Below, one piece after another: positions 52,503 through 61,383 of a stretch of 64,000 nucleotides of DNA. The translations under genes were made by a program, and so were the position numbers. Under the pieces are notes generated by a model, which was not told where the DNA came from, ran no database searches, and was given only the letters and a program-made list of their open reading frames with translations. The DNA is taken from the NCBI GenBank assembly GCA_900541645.1, contig UQKQ01000001.1:248001-312000 (forward strand), written 5' to 3'. Each line of letters begins with the position of its first letter. Positions within the stretch are counted from its first letter, which is position 1. The stretch comes from an uncultured Collinsella sp. Lineage in GTDB: Bacteria; Actinomycetota; Coriobacteriia; Coriobacteriales; Coriobacteriaceae.

Positions 52503-55500
52503 ATGGGGGAACTCGAGCGCAACATGCGCGATGACGTGGGGCAGCCTCAAGGCAACGCTCCGAGTATAGACAATGGGGGACAAATGGATATGTTTGAGGA
52601 CGAGCGCGAGCGCGCCTCGTTGCATCGCCGTGGCGCGATTGCACGCGGTGTAGCCAAGCGCTGCCTGGTGGCATTCCTGGCCTTCGCGATGGCCTTTGGC
52701 ACCACACCGGCTCAGCTGTGGGCCGAGGGCGCCGAGGGCATTGCCGGGGCTGTGGCTCAGGCGGCACCGCCTGCCGAGAACGGCTCTGGTGAGTCCGCGA
52801 CAAGCCCTGCTGCCGACCTCAATGCGAGCGGCGTGGTGACGAATGGGGGCACTGCCGAGCAAGATGCCGCCGCGACAACTTCGGGCCCTACCGACAAGAC
52901 TGAGGACGATAGCGCTGCCGGCAATGAGGCGACGGCTGCATCGACGTCCGATGCCTCGAAGCAGGACGCCGCCGTTGTCTCTGCCGCTGGAGAGGCCAAG
53001 GATCAGCCTGCCAAGGCCGAGAGCCAGGATGTCTCCGCCACGTGCTCCGTCGTCGGCACCGACGCCAAGGGCGCCCAGCAGACCTGGGCCGCCGCCCAGC
53101 AGATCACGCTGAAGGAGGGCTCGACCGCGGCCGACCTCTCCGAGCAGCTCTTCAAGCAGGCCGGCCTCAAGGCCGACTACGACCCCAACGGCACCTGGGG
53201 CTGGGCGCTCAACACGATCACGTCGCCCTTCGATAAGGACCGCAAGCTCGGCTACGACTCGGCGACCGGCGCGTACTGGCAGCTGTTCGTCAACGGCAGC
53301 GCCTCCGAGGCCGGCGCGGGCGGATACACGCTCAAGGACGGCGACTCCGTCGTCTGGTGCTACTCGAAGTACGGCGACCCCGCGCCCGCCAATCAGATTT
53401 CCGTTAGCTGCACCGTTGTCGGCCAGGACGCCTCGGGCGCTCAGCAGACATGGGCGCAGCCCACGACAGCTTTGGTGGAAGAGGGCACGACCGCTGCTGA
53501 TCTTTCCGAGCAGGCCTTTAAAAAGGCCGGCATTGGCGCCAAAACGGGGAAAGGCACGTACGGCTGGTATCTCGAGTCGCTGACTTCACCGTTCAACAAG
53601 ACCGTGACGCTTTCGAGCGAGAAAGTTAACGAAAACACTTGGAAATTCTGGCAGTTCTTCGTTAACGGTCAGGCGGCCAATGTCGGCGCGGGCAATTACA
53701 CACTCAAGGCCGGGGACAAGGTTACCTGGGTCTATGGCTTTGATGGAACCATGCCCGGCCAGGTTTCCGTTTCAATGGAGATCATCGGTAAGAAGGATGA
53801 GAAGGCGCAGCGCTGGACCGATCCTTCGACGCAGGTGTTTGTCGAGGGCACGACGATCAAGGACGCTTCCACTGCCTACTTCGATGCCATTGGCATTGAG
53901 TCCAAGATGTACGACCAATTTGGTTATTGGGGTGTTCATAGTCTTGTCTCCCCGCTTGATGGCACCGAGCTGTCGGGTGCATGGTCGTTCTTTGTTAATG
54001 GCGTTCCCGGGCCTCAGCTCGATAGCGATTACGTGCTCAAGTCGGGCGACAAAATCGTCTGGGCTTACGCCCCTGGCGACACCGTTCCTAATCCCGATGA
54101 AGTCGTAGTCGATCCGAGCGCTTCGCGCCCGACCGATTGGAAAGCCGACTGGAGCGGCAATTCCAATGCGGTGGTCAAGAACGTGTCCACGCCTACGGGC
54201 GCGCTGGCAAGCTCTTGGACGTTCGATTGGAGGGCCTACTCGGGTGCCACGTATCCCAATGCGAGCGAGCCTATTGTCGTGAACGGCAACGTTTACCTTG
54301 CCGTGAACAAGCGTTTGCTTAAGATCGACGCCGAGTCGGGCAAGGTGCTTGCCGAGTCGAACCTTCAGACTGCGATTGGCTACACCACGCGTCCGATTTA
54401 TACGAAAGGCTTGGTCATCGTCCCGCTCGACGGCGGTGCGGTCCAGGCTCTGACGGCCGATACGCTGACGACGGTTTGGGTCACTGACTCTGTGAGCAAA
54501 TCTGCCCAGTCAAATTCCCAGTTGACGGTCGATGGCAACTATCTCTACGTTGGCACCGTTGATGTCGACTATGGAACGAGTACGTACAATAACGGTCATC
54601 TGACGCGTATTAATATACTGACCGGCGCTGTTTCTTGGCAGCATGTTAATGCTGATGAGGGCTACTACTGGACGAGCGCTACAGTGGGCGACGGCTATAT
54701 TCTGGTTCCGACGAGTGCAGGTACCGTTGAGATGCTGAGCAAGTCGACGGGTGATGTGCTCGGCAGCGTTTCGGTTGGTGCCATCGTCAACTCCAGCTGT
54801 GTACTGTCCAAAGACGGCAAGCATGCCTATGTGATCTCGCGTGACGGCAAGCTCCACGTGCTGGCACTGTCGGACGCAAACGCAAGGGCCTCTTCGCGCA
54901 TTTCCGAAGAACGCGTCATCGATCTTGGTCTTACGGGTTGTGCCTGCATGCCCACGCTGTATGGCAATAAGCTGATTGTCGGTGGCGAGGTTTCTGGCGG
55001 TTCGGCGCTGGCGATTGTCGACCTTGATAATGACTTTGCTACGACGTTGGTTTCGTCTGCCGATGGCTCCGTGCTTCCTGCCGGTGGCATTAAGGGCTCA
55101 CCGCTCGTGAGTGTCCAGGCGGATGACACGTACGTTTATTTCACTGTCAACTATGGTGCGACTTCCGACTATGTGAACTACACCTCGGGCGGTGGCGTGT
55201 ATCGCTACAAGATGGGTGACGCACAGGCGACCGGTGCGTTTAGCGCGGCGGGACACAACAATTACTGTGACTCGCCGATTGCCTGCGATGCCAAGGGTAA
55301 CCTCTACTACATCAACGATTCCGGAACGCTTTTCAAGCTGAGTGGTGGCGTTAAGGTCTCGTTTGAGACTGGCGAGGGTTCTAAGGTCGACTTCCAGACT
55401 ACGGCCGATGGCAAGCTGGTCAAGCCGGCCGATCCGACGCGCGATGGCTACACTTTCGGCGGTTGGTTCACCGATGAGGCTTGCACGCAGGCGTATGACT

Positions 55501-56012
55501 TCAGTATGCCGGTGACGGCCGATCTGACGCTGTATGCCAAGTGGACCAAGAATGCCACCAACCCTGGCGGCAATGGCGGTTCTGGCACTAATGGTGGCAA
55601 CGGTGGCGCTGGCAACGGTTCCGGTGCTGGCACGGGCACGGGTTCCGGCTCCGGCACGAAGGGCCAGCAGGCCGGCGGCGCTATCGCCCCGGGTCATAAG
55701 CCGACGACCAAGACGACGGTGTCGACCAAGACCGAGACCAAGGACAACAAGTCCGACAAGAAGGACACCGATAAGTCCGATAAGAAGGACGAGAAGAAGT
55801 CTGACAAGAAGTCTGACAAGAAGGACAACAAGTCCGACAAGAAGTCCGATTCCAAGTCCGATACGGGTGCTGCTTCCACGACCACTGCTAAGAAGTCCTC
55901 TAGTGCTTCCGAGCAGGAGACTGGCACCAACCCGCTCGCCATTGTTGGCGTTGCCGCCGGCGTCATCGGTCTCGCCATCGTCGGCGTGTTCGTGTTCACC
56001 AAACGTCGGTAG
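52503..56012 (+). CDS. Cobalamin-regulated surface protein: three DUF4430 domains, beta-propeller, InlB repeat
   Basis: About 1169 residues. A long N-terminus leads to a membrane segment/signal (CLVAFLAFAMAFGTTPAQLW). After a Ser/Ala linker come three DUF4430 (transcobalamin-like) domains at about 177-297, 298-418 and 419-526, each with a FxFVNG-type and a LKxGDxVxW element (WQLFVNG, WQFFVNGQ, WSFFVNG). A PQQ-type beta-propeller spans about 546-942 and an InlB/Flg_new repeat about 951-1017 (GYTFGGWFTDEACTQAYDF). A Gly linker, a Lys/Ser/Asp stretch and a C-terminal helix ending FTKRR follow; no LPXTG is present, only EQETGTNP. DUF4430 shares the fold of the intrinsic factor/transcobalamin beta domain. 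The ATG at 52503 has GGAGGGAAGGGGG upstream; an ATG near 52584 is possible. Confidence 0.88.
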   Translation: MGELERNMRDDVGQPQGNAPSIDNGGQMDMFEDERERASLHRRGAIARGVAKRCLVAFLAFAMAFGTTPAQLWAEGAEGIAGAVAQAAPPAENGSGESATSPAADLNASGVVTNGGTAEQDAAATTSGPTDKTEDDSAAGNEATAASTSDASKQDAAVVSAAGEAKDQPAKAESQDVSATCSVVGTDAKGAQQTWAAAQQITLKEGSTAADLSEQLFKQAGLKADYDPNGTWGWALNTITSPFDKDRKLGYDSATGAYWQLFVNGSASEAGAGGYTLKDGDSVVWCYSKYGDPAPANQISVSCTVVGQDASGAQQTWAQPTTALVEEGTTAADLSEQAFKKAGIGAKTGKGTYGWYLESLTSPFNKTVTLSSEKVNENTWKFWQFFVNGQAANVGAGNYTLKAGDKVTWVYGFDGTMPGQVSVSMEIIGKKDEKAQRWTDPSTQVFVEGTTIKDASTAYFDAIGIESKMYDQFGYWGVHSLVSPLDGTELSGAWSFFVNGVPGPQLDSDYVLKSGDKIVWAYAPGDTVPNPDEVVVDPSASRPTDWKADWSGNSNAVVKNVSTPTGALASSWTFDWRAYSGATYPNASEPIVVNGNVYLAVNKRLLKIDAESGKVLAESNLQTAIGYTTRPIYTKGLVIVPLDGGAVQALTADTLTTVWVTDSVSKSAQSNSQLTVDGNYLYVGTVDVDYGTSTYNNGHLTRINILTGAVSWQHVNADEGYYWTSATVGDGYILVPTSAGTVEMLSKSTGDVLGSVSVGAIVNSSCVLSKDGKHAYVISRDGKLHVLALSDANARASSRISEERVIDLGLTGCACMPTLYGNKLIVGGEVSGGSALAIVDLDNDFATTLVSSADGSVLPAGGIKGSPLVSVQADDTYVYFTVNYGATSDYVNYTSGGGVYRYKMGDAQATGAFSAAGHNNYCDSPIACDAKGNLYYINDSGTLFKLSGGVKVSFETGEGSKVDFQTTADGKLVKPADPTRDGYTFGGWFTDEACTQAYDFSMPVTADLTLYAKWTKNATNPGGNGGSGTNGGNGGAGNGSGAGTGTGSGSGTKGQQAGGAIAPGHKPTTKTTVSTKTETKDNKSDKKDTDKSDKKDEKKSDKKSDKKDNKSDKKSDSKSDTGAASTTTAKKSSSASEQETGTNPLAIVGVAAGVIGLAIVGVFVFTKRR

Positions 56013-56021
56013 GTGAGGGCT

Positions 56022-56915
56022 GTGTCCAATAAATCCAAGGACGCTGACCCCAAGCAACCAGATTCCTCGTTCATTCAGTTCGACGATGCAAAGCAACAGG
56101 GCGCCGCTTCGGCGGCGTCCGCCCCTCGCCGCAAGACGCTCCTCGGCGTCCTGACTGCTGCGTGCACCATTCTGATCGTCGTCTCGCTGGGTTTCGTCCA
56201 TCCTTCCGAGAGCGGTGCCTGGTCCATCGACTGGATCATTCAGACCGTGACGGGGGAGAGCGTCGTAACCAAGGACACCAAGGTGTCTGGCGTGACTACG
56301 ACTTCGGGCGAGGCCAGTTCCAAGGATTCCAAGTCATCGAATGACGCAAAAGATGAGTCCAAGCATTCTGATGAGTCCAAGTCCAAGGACGATTCCGAGT
56401 CTTCAAACAAGGAATCGGACAAGAACTCGGATAACAAGAAGTCCGAGGACCAGGACGGCAAGAAGTCTGGCGATAAATCCGCTGCCCAAAATACGGGAGT
56501 CGGTGATACTTCCAATGCGTCTGGCGGTGGCCAGTCGTCTGATGGAGCCTCATCCTCTAATGGTGGAAACGCCTCCTCGGGCGCCCAGAGCGGCTCGCAG
56601 GAGTCCAGCTACATAACAGTGACGGTTTCGGTCACATCGAGCGCTGTGGGCAATCCTGTGTCTTCTGGTGGCACCTTTACCTTTAACGAAGGCGCTACCG
56701 TCTACGATGCCCTGTGCGCGCTGGGCCTTTCTGTCAACGCACATGGCTCGTCGTACGGCACGTATGTCTCCGCGATTGGTGGTTTGGCCGAGAAACAGTA
56801 CGGCGGCACGAGCGGCTGGATGTACTCCGTCAACGGCACAACGCCCATGACGGCCTGCAGCAACTACGTTCTCTCCAACGGCGACAACGTGGTCTGGTAT
56901 TACGTTACAGGCTAG
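56022..56915 (+). CDS. Membrane-anchored DUF4430 protein
   Basis: About 297 residues. An N-terminal cytoplasmic stretch (SNKSKDADPKQPDSSF), one membrane helix (TLLGVLTAACTILIVVSLGF, near 39-58), a long Ser/Lys/Asp/Asn linker, and one C-terminal DUF4430 domain (TFTFNEGATVYDALCALGLS, GWMYSVNGTTPM, YVLSNGDNVVWYYVTG). The linker composition matches that of the preceding protein. Nine bases separate the genes, so they share the riboswitch transcript. GTG at 56022 after AGGTGAGG is preferred to GTG at 56013, which abuts the previous stop. It could present cobalamin close to the membrane after capture by the larger protein; this is inference. Confidence 0.85.
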   Translation: MSNKSKDADPKQPDSSFIQFDDAKQQGAASAASAPRRKTLLGVLTAACTILIVVSLGFVHPSESGAWSIDWIIQTVTGESVVTKDTKVSGVTTTSGEASSKDSKSSNDAKDESKHSDESKSKDDSESSNKESDKNSDNKKSEDQDGKKSGDKSAAQNTGVGDTSNASGGGQSSDGASSSNGGNASSGAQSGSQESSYITVTVSVTSSAVGNPVSSGGTFTFNEGATVYDALCALGLSVNAHGSSYGTYVSAIGGLAEKQYGGTSGWMYSVNGTTPMTACSNYVLSNGDNVVWYYVTG

Positions 56916-56937
56916 AGGCTTCGACATAGCGCGCCAG

Positions 56938-56975
56938 ACGGGCGGTTCGGACAGACATCCGGGCCGCCCGTTTTT
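56938..56975 (+). terminator. Terminator of the DUF4430 operon
   Basis: ACGGGCGG (56938-56945) pairs with CCGCCCGT (56964-56971) followed by five T residues. Confidence 0.88.
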
Positions 56976-57014
56976 CATGCGAATGGGATTGGGTCGCCGG
57001 GTCTCTCGGCAAAC

Positions 57015-57048
57015 AAAAAACCGGTTGGAATGGGAATTCCAACCGGTT
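57015..57048 (-). terminator. Terminator after GtrA protein 1 (minus strand)
   Basis: AACCGGTTGGAAT (57019-57031) and ATTCCAACCGGTT (57036-57048) form a perfect 13-bp stem; on the minus strand it runs into T residues. Confidence 0.9.
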
Positions 57049-57074
57049 ATACATTCAAGCAAATAGCGAATCGA

Positions 57075-57482
57075 CTACGACTGTGCGCCCTCGAGGAAGA
57101 AGCGGCGGCTGAAGTAGTTGTACCAGGTGACGAGGAACGTGGCGATGGCCTTCATGGCCTGGTAGCCGATGCTCAAAAACGTGACGCCCACAAACATGTA
57201 CAGGTCGTTGAGGCCCAGGCCGATCACCGACAGGATGGTGAAGATCGTGAACTCGCGCTTGCGGCTCATGCCCTCGCGATGGTCGAACACGTACTTCATG
57301 CTGAGCCAGTAGTTGACCACGACGGACGTGGTAAACGAGACCGTGGTGCTCATCAAAAAGTCGAGGTGAAACAGCTCGACGAGCGCAATGAGCATACCCC
57401 AGTCGATGCCAAAGGAGATAAGACCCACGACAGCGAACTTGAGGAACTGCTTGGTATGAGGTTGTGCCAGTGCCTTGCGCAC
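57075..57482 (-). CDS. GtrA family membrane protein 1
   Basis: About 135 residues with four membrane helices. GtrA-type proteins are small membrane proteins linked to flipping or modifying lipid-linked sugars in the envelope. Recognisable parts are QFLKFAVVGLISFGIDWGML and VNYWLSMKYVFDHREGMSRK, then a charged C-terminus. I prefer GTG at 57482, after GGATGTGA; the open frame also reaches TTG at 57512 without a ribosome binding site. It is a paralogue of the next gene and shares REGMSR and ILSVIGLGLND, so the two arose by duplication. No glycosyltransferase gene is beside them. Confidence 0.85.
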   Translation of the reverse strand: MRKALAQPHTKQFLKFAVVGLISFGIDWGMLIALVELFHLDFLMSTTVSFTTSVVVNYWLSMKYVFDHREGMSRKREFTIFTILSVIGLGLNDLYMFVGVTFLSIGYQAMKAIATFLVTWYNYFSRRFFLEGAQS

Positions 57483-57630
57483 GTAATCACATCCAATGCG
57501 TTGATGAATCAAGCAGAGGATACTTTAGAGCTTTTACAAGGGAAACGTAAGGTCTTTGCCAAGAACTATACGAACTCGCCAAATTATCAAGTGCTAATCC
57601 GCAAACGTTGAAAATTTGCCCGTAAACGAG

Positions 57631-57680
57631 CAATGCCCACGAACAACACAGCGCTCGACGCGCGTCATCTGTGGGCATTG
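57631..57680 (-). terminator. Hairpin between the two GtrA genes
   Basis: CAATGCCCAC (57631-57640) pairs with GTGGGCATTG (57671-57680) over a 30-base loop; on the minus strand CTCGTTTA follows. Termination is likely but weaker than average. Confidence 0.5.
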
Positions 57681-57700
57681 TAAAGCTGTAAGGTTGCGAG

Positions 57701-58096
57701 TTACTTGGTCTCGTCGCCTTCCAGGAAGATCTTTCGGGTCACAAAGTTGTAGACCATGACAAGCGCGGTGGCGCAAATCTTGGCGATATTGGCCTCGAGC
57801 CCCAGGCCGGCGTTGAGCGCCAGCACGATGCCGTCGTTGAGTCCCAAACCGATCACAGACAGCACGACAAAGATAATGAACTCGCGGCGGCGGCTCATGC
57901 CCTCCTTGTGCGCAAACACGTACTTCATGCTGGCGAGGTAGTTAAAGATGAGTGAGATGATAAAGCCGCTGGTGTTGGCGATTAGGATGTTGAGGCCCAG
58001 ACCGTAGTGGAGCAGATTCATAATGCCAAAGTCGATGACCGTGGCAATGACGCCGACGACGCCAAACTTCATGATCTGCGCAAGGAGCTTTTGCAT
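57701..58096 (-). CDS. GtrA family membrane protein 2
   Basis: A 131-residue, four-helix GtrA paralogue. It starts MQKLLAQIMKFGVVGVIATV and contains FNYLASMKYVFAHKEGMSRR and FVVLSVIGLGLNDGIVLALN. The ATG at 58096 follows AAGGCAGG; the longer frame to 58159 has no binding site. It shares the same central sequence with GtrA protein 1 but has a different C-terminus (TRKIFLEGDETK). The gene lies just after fbp on the same strand, with a gap of 78 bases. Confidence 0.87.
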   Translation of the reverse strand: MQKLLAQIMKFGVVGVIATVIDFGIMNLLHYGLGLNILIANTSGFIISLIFNYLASMKYVFAHKEGMSRRREFIIFVVLSVIGLGLNDGIVLALNAGLGLEANIAKICATALVMVYNFVTRKIFLEGDETK

Positions 58097-58174
58097 GGTA
58101 CCTGCCTTATGGTGGCGCCGGGGCGCCGCGGGGATGACAAACTCAGCAAGTTTAGCCAATCCCCACGGGTGGTG

Positions 58175-60091
58175 CTAGGCGCGCTCCTCGATAGCACCGT
58201 TTCTATATGCATCGAGCAGCTGGCGCAGGTCCTGGATCTGGCCGCGGATCTTGGCACCGGAATCGGTGTCGCTCACCATGCGGCGACGGTCGGCCTCGTC
58301 AAAGCGGTTGGTCTCGCTTTCGATATCGACGTTGCGGGTGAGTGCCTCGGCAACCGTCGTAAAGGCCCGGTGCGACTTGAGGCGGCAGCCGCGCGAGCTC
58401 GAGATGAGCGTATAGCCGGCGATACCCGTCTTGGGATGGTAAGCGCGGCAGAAGCCGCCATCGATGACCAGCAGCTTGCCCTCGGCGCGGATGGGCTGCT
58501 CGCCCTTGGTGGTTTTAACGGGCGTGTGGCCGTTGATGATGTGGCCGGTCGGTGAACATGCCATGGGCGTGACGCCAAACTCGCGCATGATGTCGTCGCA
58601 GACCGAGGGCGACTTGGTAAGCGTAAAGTACGGGTCCATCGGCTCGACCCAGGTGCTCTTATCGGCGATATAGGCGCGCTCAAAGGTACGCACCAGGCGT
58701 CCGCTGGCGGGTGAGTTAAAGCCAATCCACAGGTACCACATCCAGTCGAGAGCGTCGCGGTCGCCCACACGCCAGGCGCGGCGGGCGATGTAGTCGCAAA
58801 AATCGAGATAATCGCGGCCAGTGTGCCAGGTGCCCAGGCAGTTCATGCTGCTAAAGGTGCCGTCTTCGTTGAGTGGCACGCAGCCATGGAACAGCAGGTT
58901 GCCGTTGGCAACCTTGTACATCGAGCCGTGGGAATAGAGGAAATCGATATGGCGATGCAGGTGATCGGCGGTGACAAACTCGGACACGAGCTTGTCGATG
59001 ATGTGCTGCTCCTGAGACGTGAGCGTATAGGGGTCCGCCGGGTCGACGGTGGGGAAGTCGTTGGTCGTGAGCGGCCACACGCTGCCGTCGGCGAGCGTGA
59101 CCGTGCCGGTGTCGTGTTCGATCTTGTCGAGTAACAGGCGGTCGGTCATGTCGAACTCGGGATGGCGCTGGATAATCTGGCCCTCGAGCTTAAAGAGCAG
59201 CACGTTGATGGCCTTGATCAGCGGGGTGATGGACTCGCCGGCGGTGTAGGTGGCATCAGCAAAGGCGACAAGTTCACGCAGCGAGATGCCGTAGTCGTTC
59301 TCCAGGATCTCGTAGTTGTCGTAGCGTAGGTTGTTGCGCAGCACCGTGGCGATGCAGGCAGGTTCACCGGCCGCAGCGCCCATCCACAGCAGGTCGTGGT
59401 TGCCCCACTGGATGTCGAGTGAATGGTAGGTGAGCAGGCGGTCCATAATCTTGGCCGCGCCGCCACCGCGGTCGAAGATATCGCCCACCAGGTGCAGGTG
59501 GTCGACGGCCAGGCGCTTGATGAGCGAGGCGAGCGACTCGATAAAGTCGTCGGCGCTGGCGGTCTCTAGGATGGACTCCACGATGCGCTCGTGATAGCGC
59601 ACGCGATAGTTGTTCTCGTCCGGATGCGTGTGTAGCAGCTCGTCGATGATGTAGGCGTAATCGCGTGGGATGGCCTTACGCACCTTGGAGCGCGTATAGC
59701 GGCTCGAAAGCGAGCGGGCGACCATGATGAGCTGGTCAAGCATCGTCTTGTACCAGGTGGGCGAGTCCTCGCGCTGGCTGCGGACCAGCTCGATCTTCTC
59801 GCGCGGGTAGTAGATGAGCGTGCACAGCTCGCCCTTCTCGTCAAAGGAGAGCGTTTCGCCAAAAATCTCGTCGACATGCTCGCGCACGACGCCCGAGCAG
59901 TTGTTGAGGATGTGCATAAAGGCTTCGTACTCGCCATGCACGTCGCTCATAAAATGCTCAGTGCCTTTGGGCAGGTTGAGGATGGCCGAGAGGTTGATGA
60001 TCTCGGTAAACGCGGATTGCTCGGTGGGAAACTGTCTCGACAGCAGGCGCAGATACTTGAAGTCTTGCGGATTGCGATCGAATGCGACCAT
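58175..60091 (-). CDS. fbp: Fructose-1,6-bisphosphatase, class III
   Basis: A 638-residue gluconeogenic enzyme that dephosphorylates fructose-1,6-bisphosphate to fructose-6-phosphate. The class III (Firmicutes-type) form is a calcineurin-like phosphoesterase: HLVGDIFDRGGGAAKIMDR, IQWGNHDLLWMG and INGHTPVKTTKGEQPIRAEG supply metal ligands. NLPKGTEHFMSDVHGEYEAF near the N-terminus gives the first ligands. GGAAGGTG precedes the ATG at 60091. An inverted repeat 28 bases upstream of the start looks like an operator. Confidence 0.95.
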   Translation of the reverse strand: MVAFDRNPQDFKYLRLLSRQFPTEQSAFTEIINLSAILNLPKGTEHFMSDVHGEYEAFMHILNNCSGVVREHVDEIFGETLSFDEKGELCTLIYYPREKIELVRSQREDSPTWYKTMLDQLIMVARSLSSRYTRSKVRKAIPRDYAYIIDELLHTHPDENNYRVRYHERIVESILETASADDFIESLASLIKRLAVDHLHLVGDIFDRGGGAAKIMDRLLTYHSLDIQWGNHDLLWMGAAAGEPACIATVLRNNLRYDNYEILENDYGISLRELVAFADATYTAGESITPLIKAINVLLFKLEGQIIQRHPEFDMTDRLLLDKIEHDTGTVTLADGSVWPLTTNDFPTVDPADPYTLTSQEQHIIDKLVSEFVTADHLHRHIDFLYSHGSMYKVANGNLLFHGCVPLNEDGTFSSMNCLGTWHTGRDYLDFCDYIARRAWRVGDRDALDWMWYLWIGFNSPASGRLVRTFERAYIADKSTWVEPMDPYFTLTKSPSVCDDIMREFGVTPMACSPTGHIINGHTPVKTTKGEQPIRAEGKLLVIDGGFCRAYHPKTGIAGYTLISSSRGCRLKSHRAFTTVAEALTRNVDIESETNRFDEADRRRMVSDTDSGAKIRGQIQDLRQLLDAYRNGAIEERA

Positions 60092-60411
60092 GAAACACCT
60101 TCCGATAGGGCTGGTAAAACTGATAAACAGCGTAAAACGTTTATCAGTATGCGCCGCTTTTGTTTCGATTGGGGATGGGCGGCCGAATTGTTAGCCGAAC
60201 GGTTTGGTAAATCGATTTAGTGGAGGTAGATATGGCGGTTGAGTGGAGACGATAGAGGGTGTTTTCTCAGATATTTATGCGTGGGGTCGGTGGAAACGAT
60301 GGTGGTAAAGATGTTCGCTATTTTTGGTTCGATTTGGTAAATAGTGGACATATGTACCGTATGTAGGCTCACTGTGCGATAATTTGCGCAGCAATGAGTA
60401 AGGAGCCTCAT
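60092..60411. other. Divergent intergenic region between fbp and degV-like gene
   Basis: No gene is visible in these 320 bases. It contains the fbp operator candidate (60119-60148). Near the other end, GATAAT (60378-60383) could be the -10 element of the DegV-like gene. The rest is AT-rich and featureless. Confidence 0.4.
60119..60148. promoter_or_regulatory. Candidate operator upstream of fbp
   Basis: ACTGATAAAC (60119-60128) and GTTTATCAGT (60139-60148) form a perfect 10-bp inverted repeat, ten bases apart, 28 bases upstream of the fbp start. GTAAAAC also occurs twice as a direct repeat (60114-60120 and 60132-60138). The regulator is unknown. Confidence 0.6.
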
Positions 60412-61302
60412 ATGAGTGATTTTGTCCTGACCTGTGAATCCGCCGCCGATCGAACTCGGGAGTTCTTTGAATCGCGCAATATCCCTGTCGTGTGTTTTCA
60501 TTACGAGATCGACGATGTTGTCTATACGGACGATCTGTATCAGTCGATTACGCCGGACGAGTTTTTTGCCCAGATTGCCGCAGGCGCCATGCCCAAGACG
60601 TCTCAGGTGAGCGTGGGTGAGTACGAGGAGTTTTGGGAGCCGCTTGTTGCCGAGGGTAAAGACGTGCTGCACCTGACGTTGTCGTCGGGTATTTCGGGTA
60701 CGTATGGCTCGGCTTGCGTTGCGGCGCAGATGCTCGCGGATCGCTATCCCCAGGGCGGCAAGGTGCGCGTCATCGATTCGCTGGCGGCGTCTTCGGGCTT
60801 TGGCCTGCTGGCGGAATGTGCCGCCGACGTGCGCGATAGCGGGGCTTCACTCGACGAGACGGCTGCCTGGATCGAGGAGCACAAGCTCAACCTGCACCAC
60901 TGGTTCTTCTCGACCGATCTGTCGAGCTACCTGCGCGGCGGTCGCATTTCGGCTGCGAGCGCGATCATCGGCACGGCGCTTAAGATTTGCCCGCTTATGA
61001 CGGTCGATTGCGAAGGTGGGCTGTCGCCACGTGAGAAGATTCGCACTAAGAAGCGCGCGATTTCCGAGATGGCTAAGACCATGATGGCACACGTGCAGGA
61101 CGGTGCGGATTATTCGGGTAAGTGCGTCATGTCGCACTCGGCGTGCCGCGAGGATGCCGAGGCAGTTGCGGCGCTGATCGAGGAACAGATTCCGCAGCTT
61201 AAAGGCAAGATTGAGATCAATAACATCGGCACTCTGATTGGCTCGCATACCGGACCTGGCACGGTGGCGCTCTTCTTTATGGGCGACAAACGCTTGGATT
61301 AA
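60412..61302 (+). CDS. DegV family protein
   Basis: A 296-residue fatty-acid-binding protein of the DegV/FakB type. In Gram-positive bacteria FakB binds exogenous fatty acids for phosphorylation by FakA. Signatures include KTSQVSVGEYEEFWEPL, LTLSSGISGTYGSACVAAQM and HTGPGTVALFFMG near the end. No fakA gene lies here. AAGGAG (60400-60405) six bases upstream supports the ATG at 60412 over that at 60394. It is divergent from fbp. Confidence 0.92.
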   Translation: MSDFVLTCESAADRTREFFESRNIPVVCFHYEIDDVVYTDDLYQSITPDEFFAQIAAGAMPKTSQVSVGEYEEFWEPLVAEGKDVLHLTLSSGISGTYGSACVAAQMLADRYPQGGKVRVIDSLAASSGFGLLAECAADVRDSGASLDETAAWIEEHKLNLHHWFFSTDLSSYLRGGRISAASAIIGTALKICPLMTVDCEGGLSPREKIRTKKRAISEMAKTMMAHVQDGADYSGKCVMSHSACREDAEAVAALIEEQIPQLKGKIEINNIGTLIGSHTGPGTVALFFMGDKRLD

Positions 61303-61343
61303 TTTGCCCCATCACATCGCTGCATGATTGCTCAAACGAAAAC

Positions 61344-61371
61344 GGCCCGCCTCACGTTTGTGGGGCGGGCC
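61344..61371. terminator. Convergent terminator between degV-like and TIM-barrel genes
   Basis: GGCCCGCC (61344-61351) pairs with GGCGGGCC (61364-61371). T-rich tails are short on both sides. Confidence 0.65.
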
Positions 61372-61383
61372 TTGCTGTTGGGG

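Noticed and set aside
55890..56012. A classic LPXTG sorting signal on the DUF4430 protein
   Set aside because: The position where it should be reads EQETGTNP; I report it only as a possible divergent signal.
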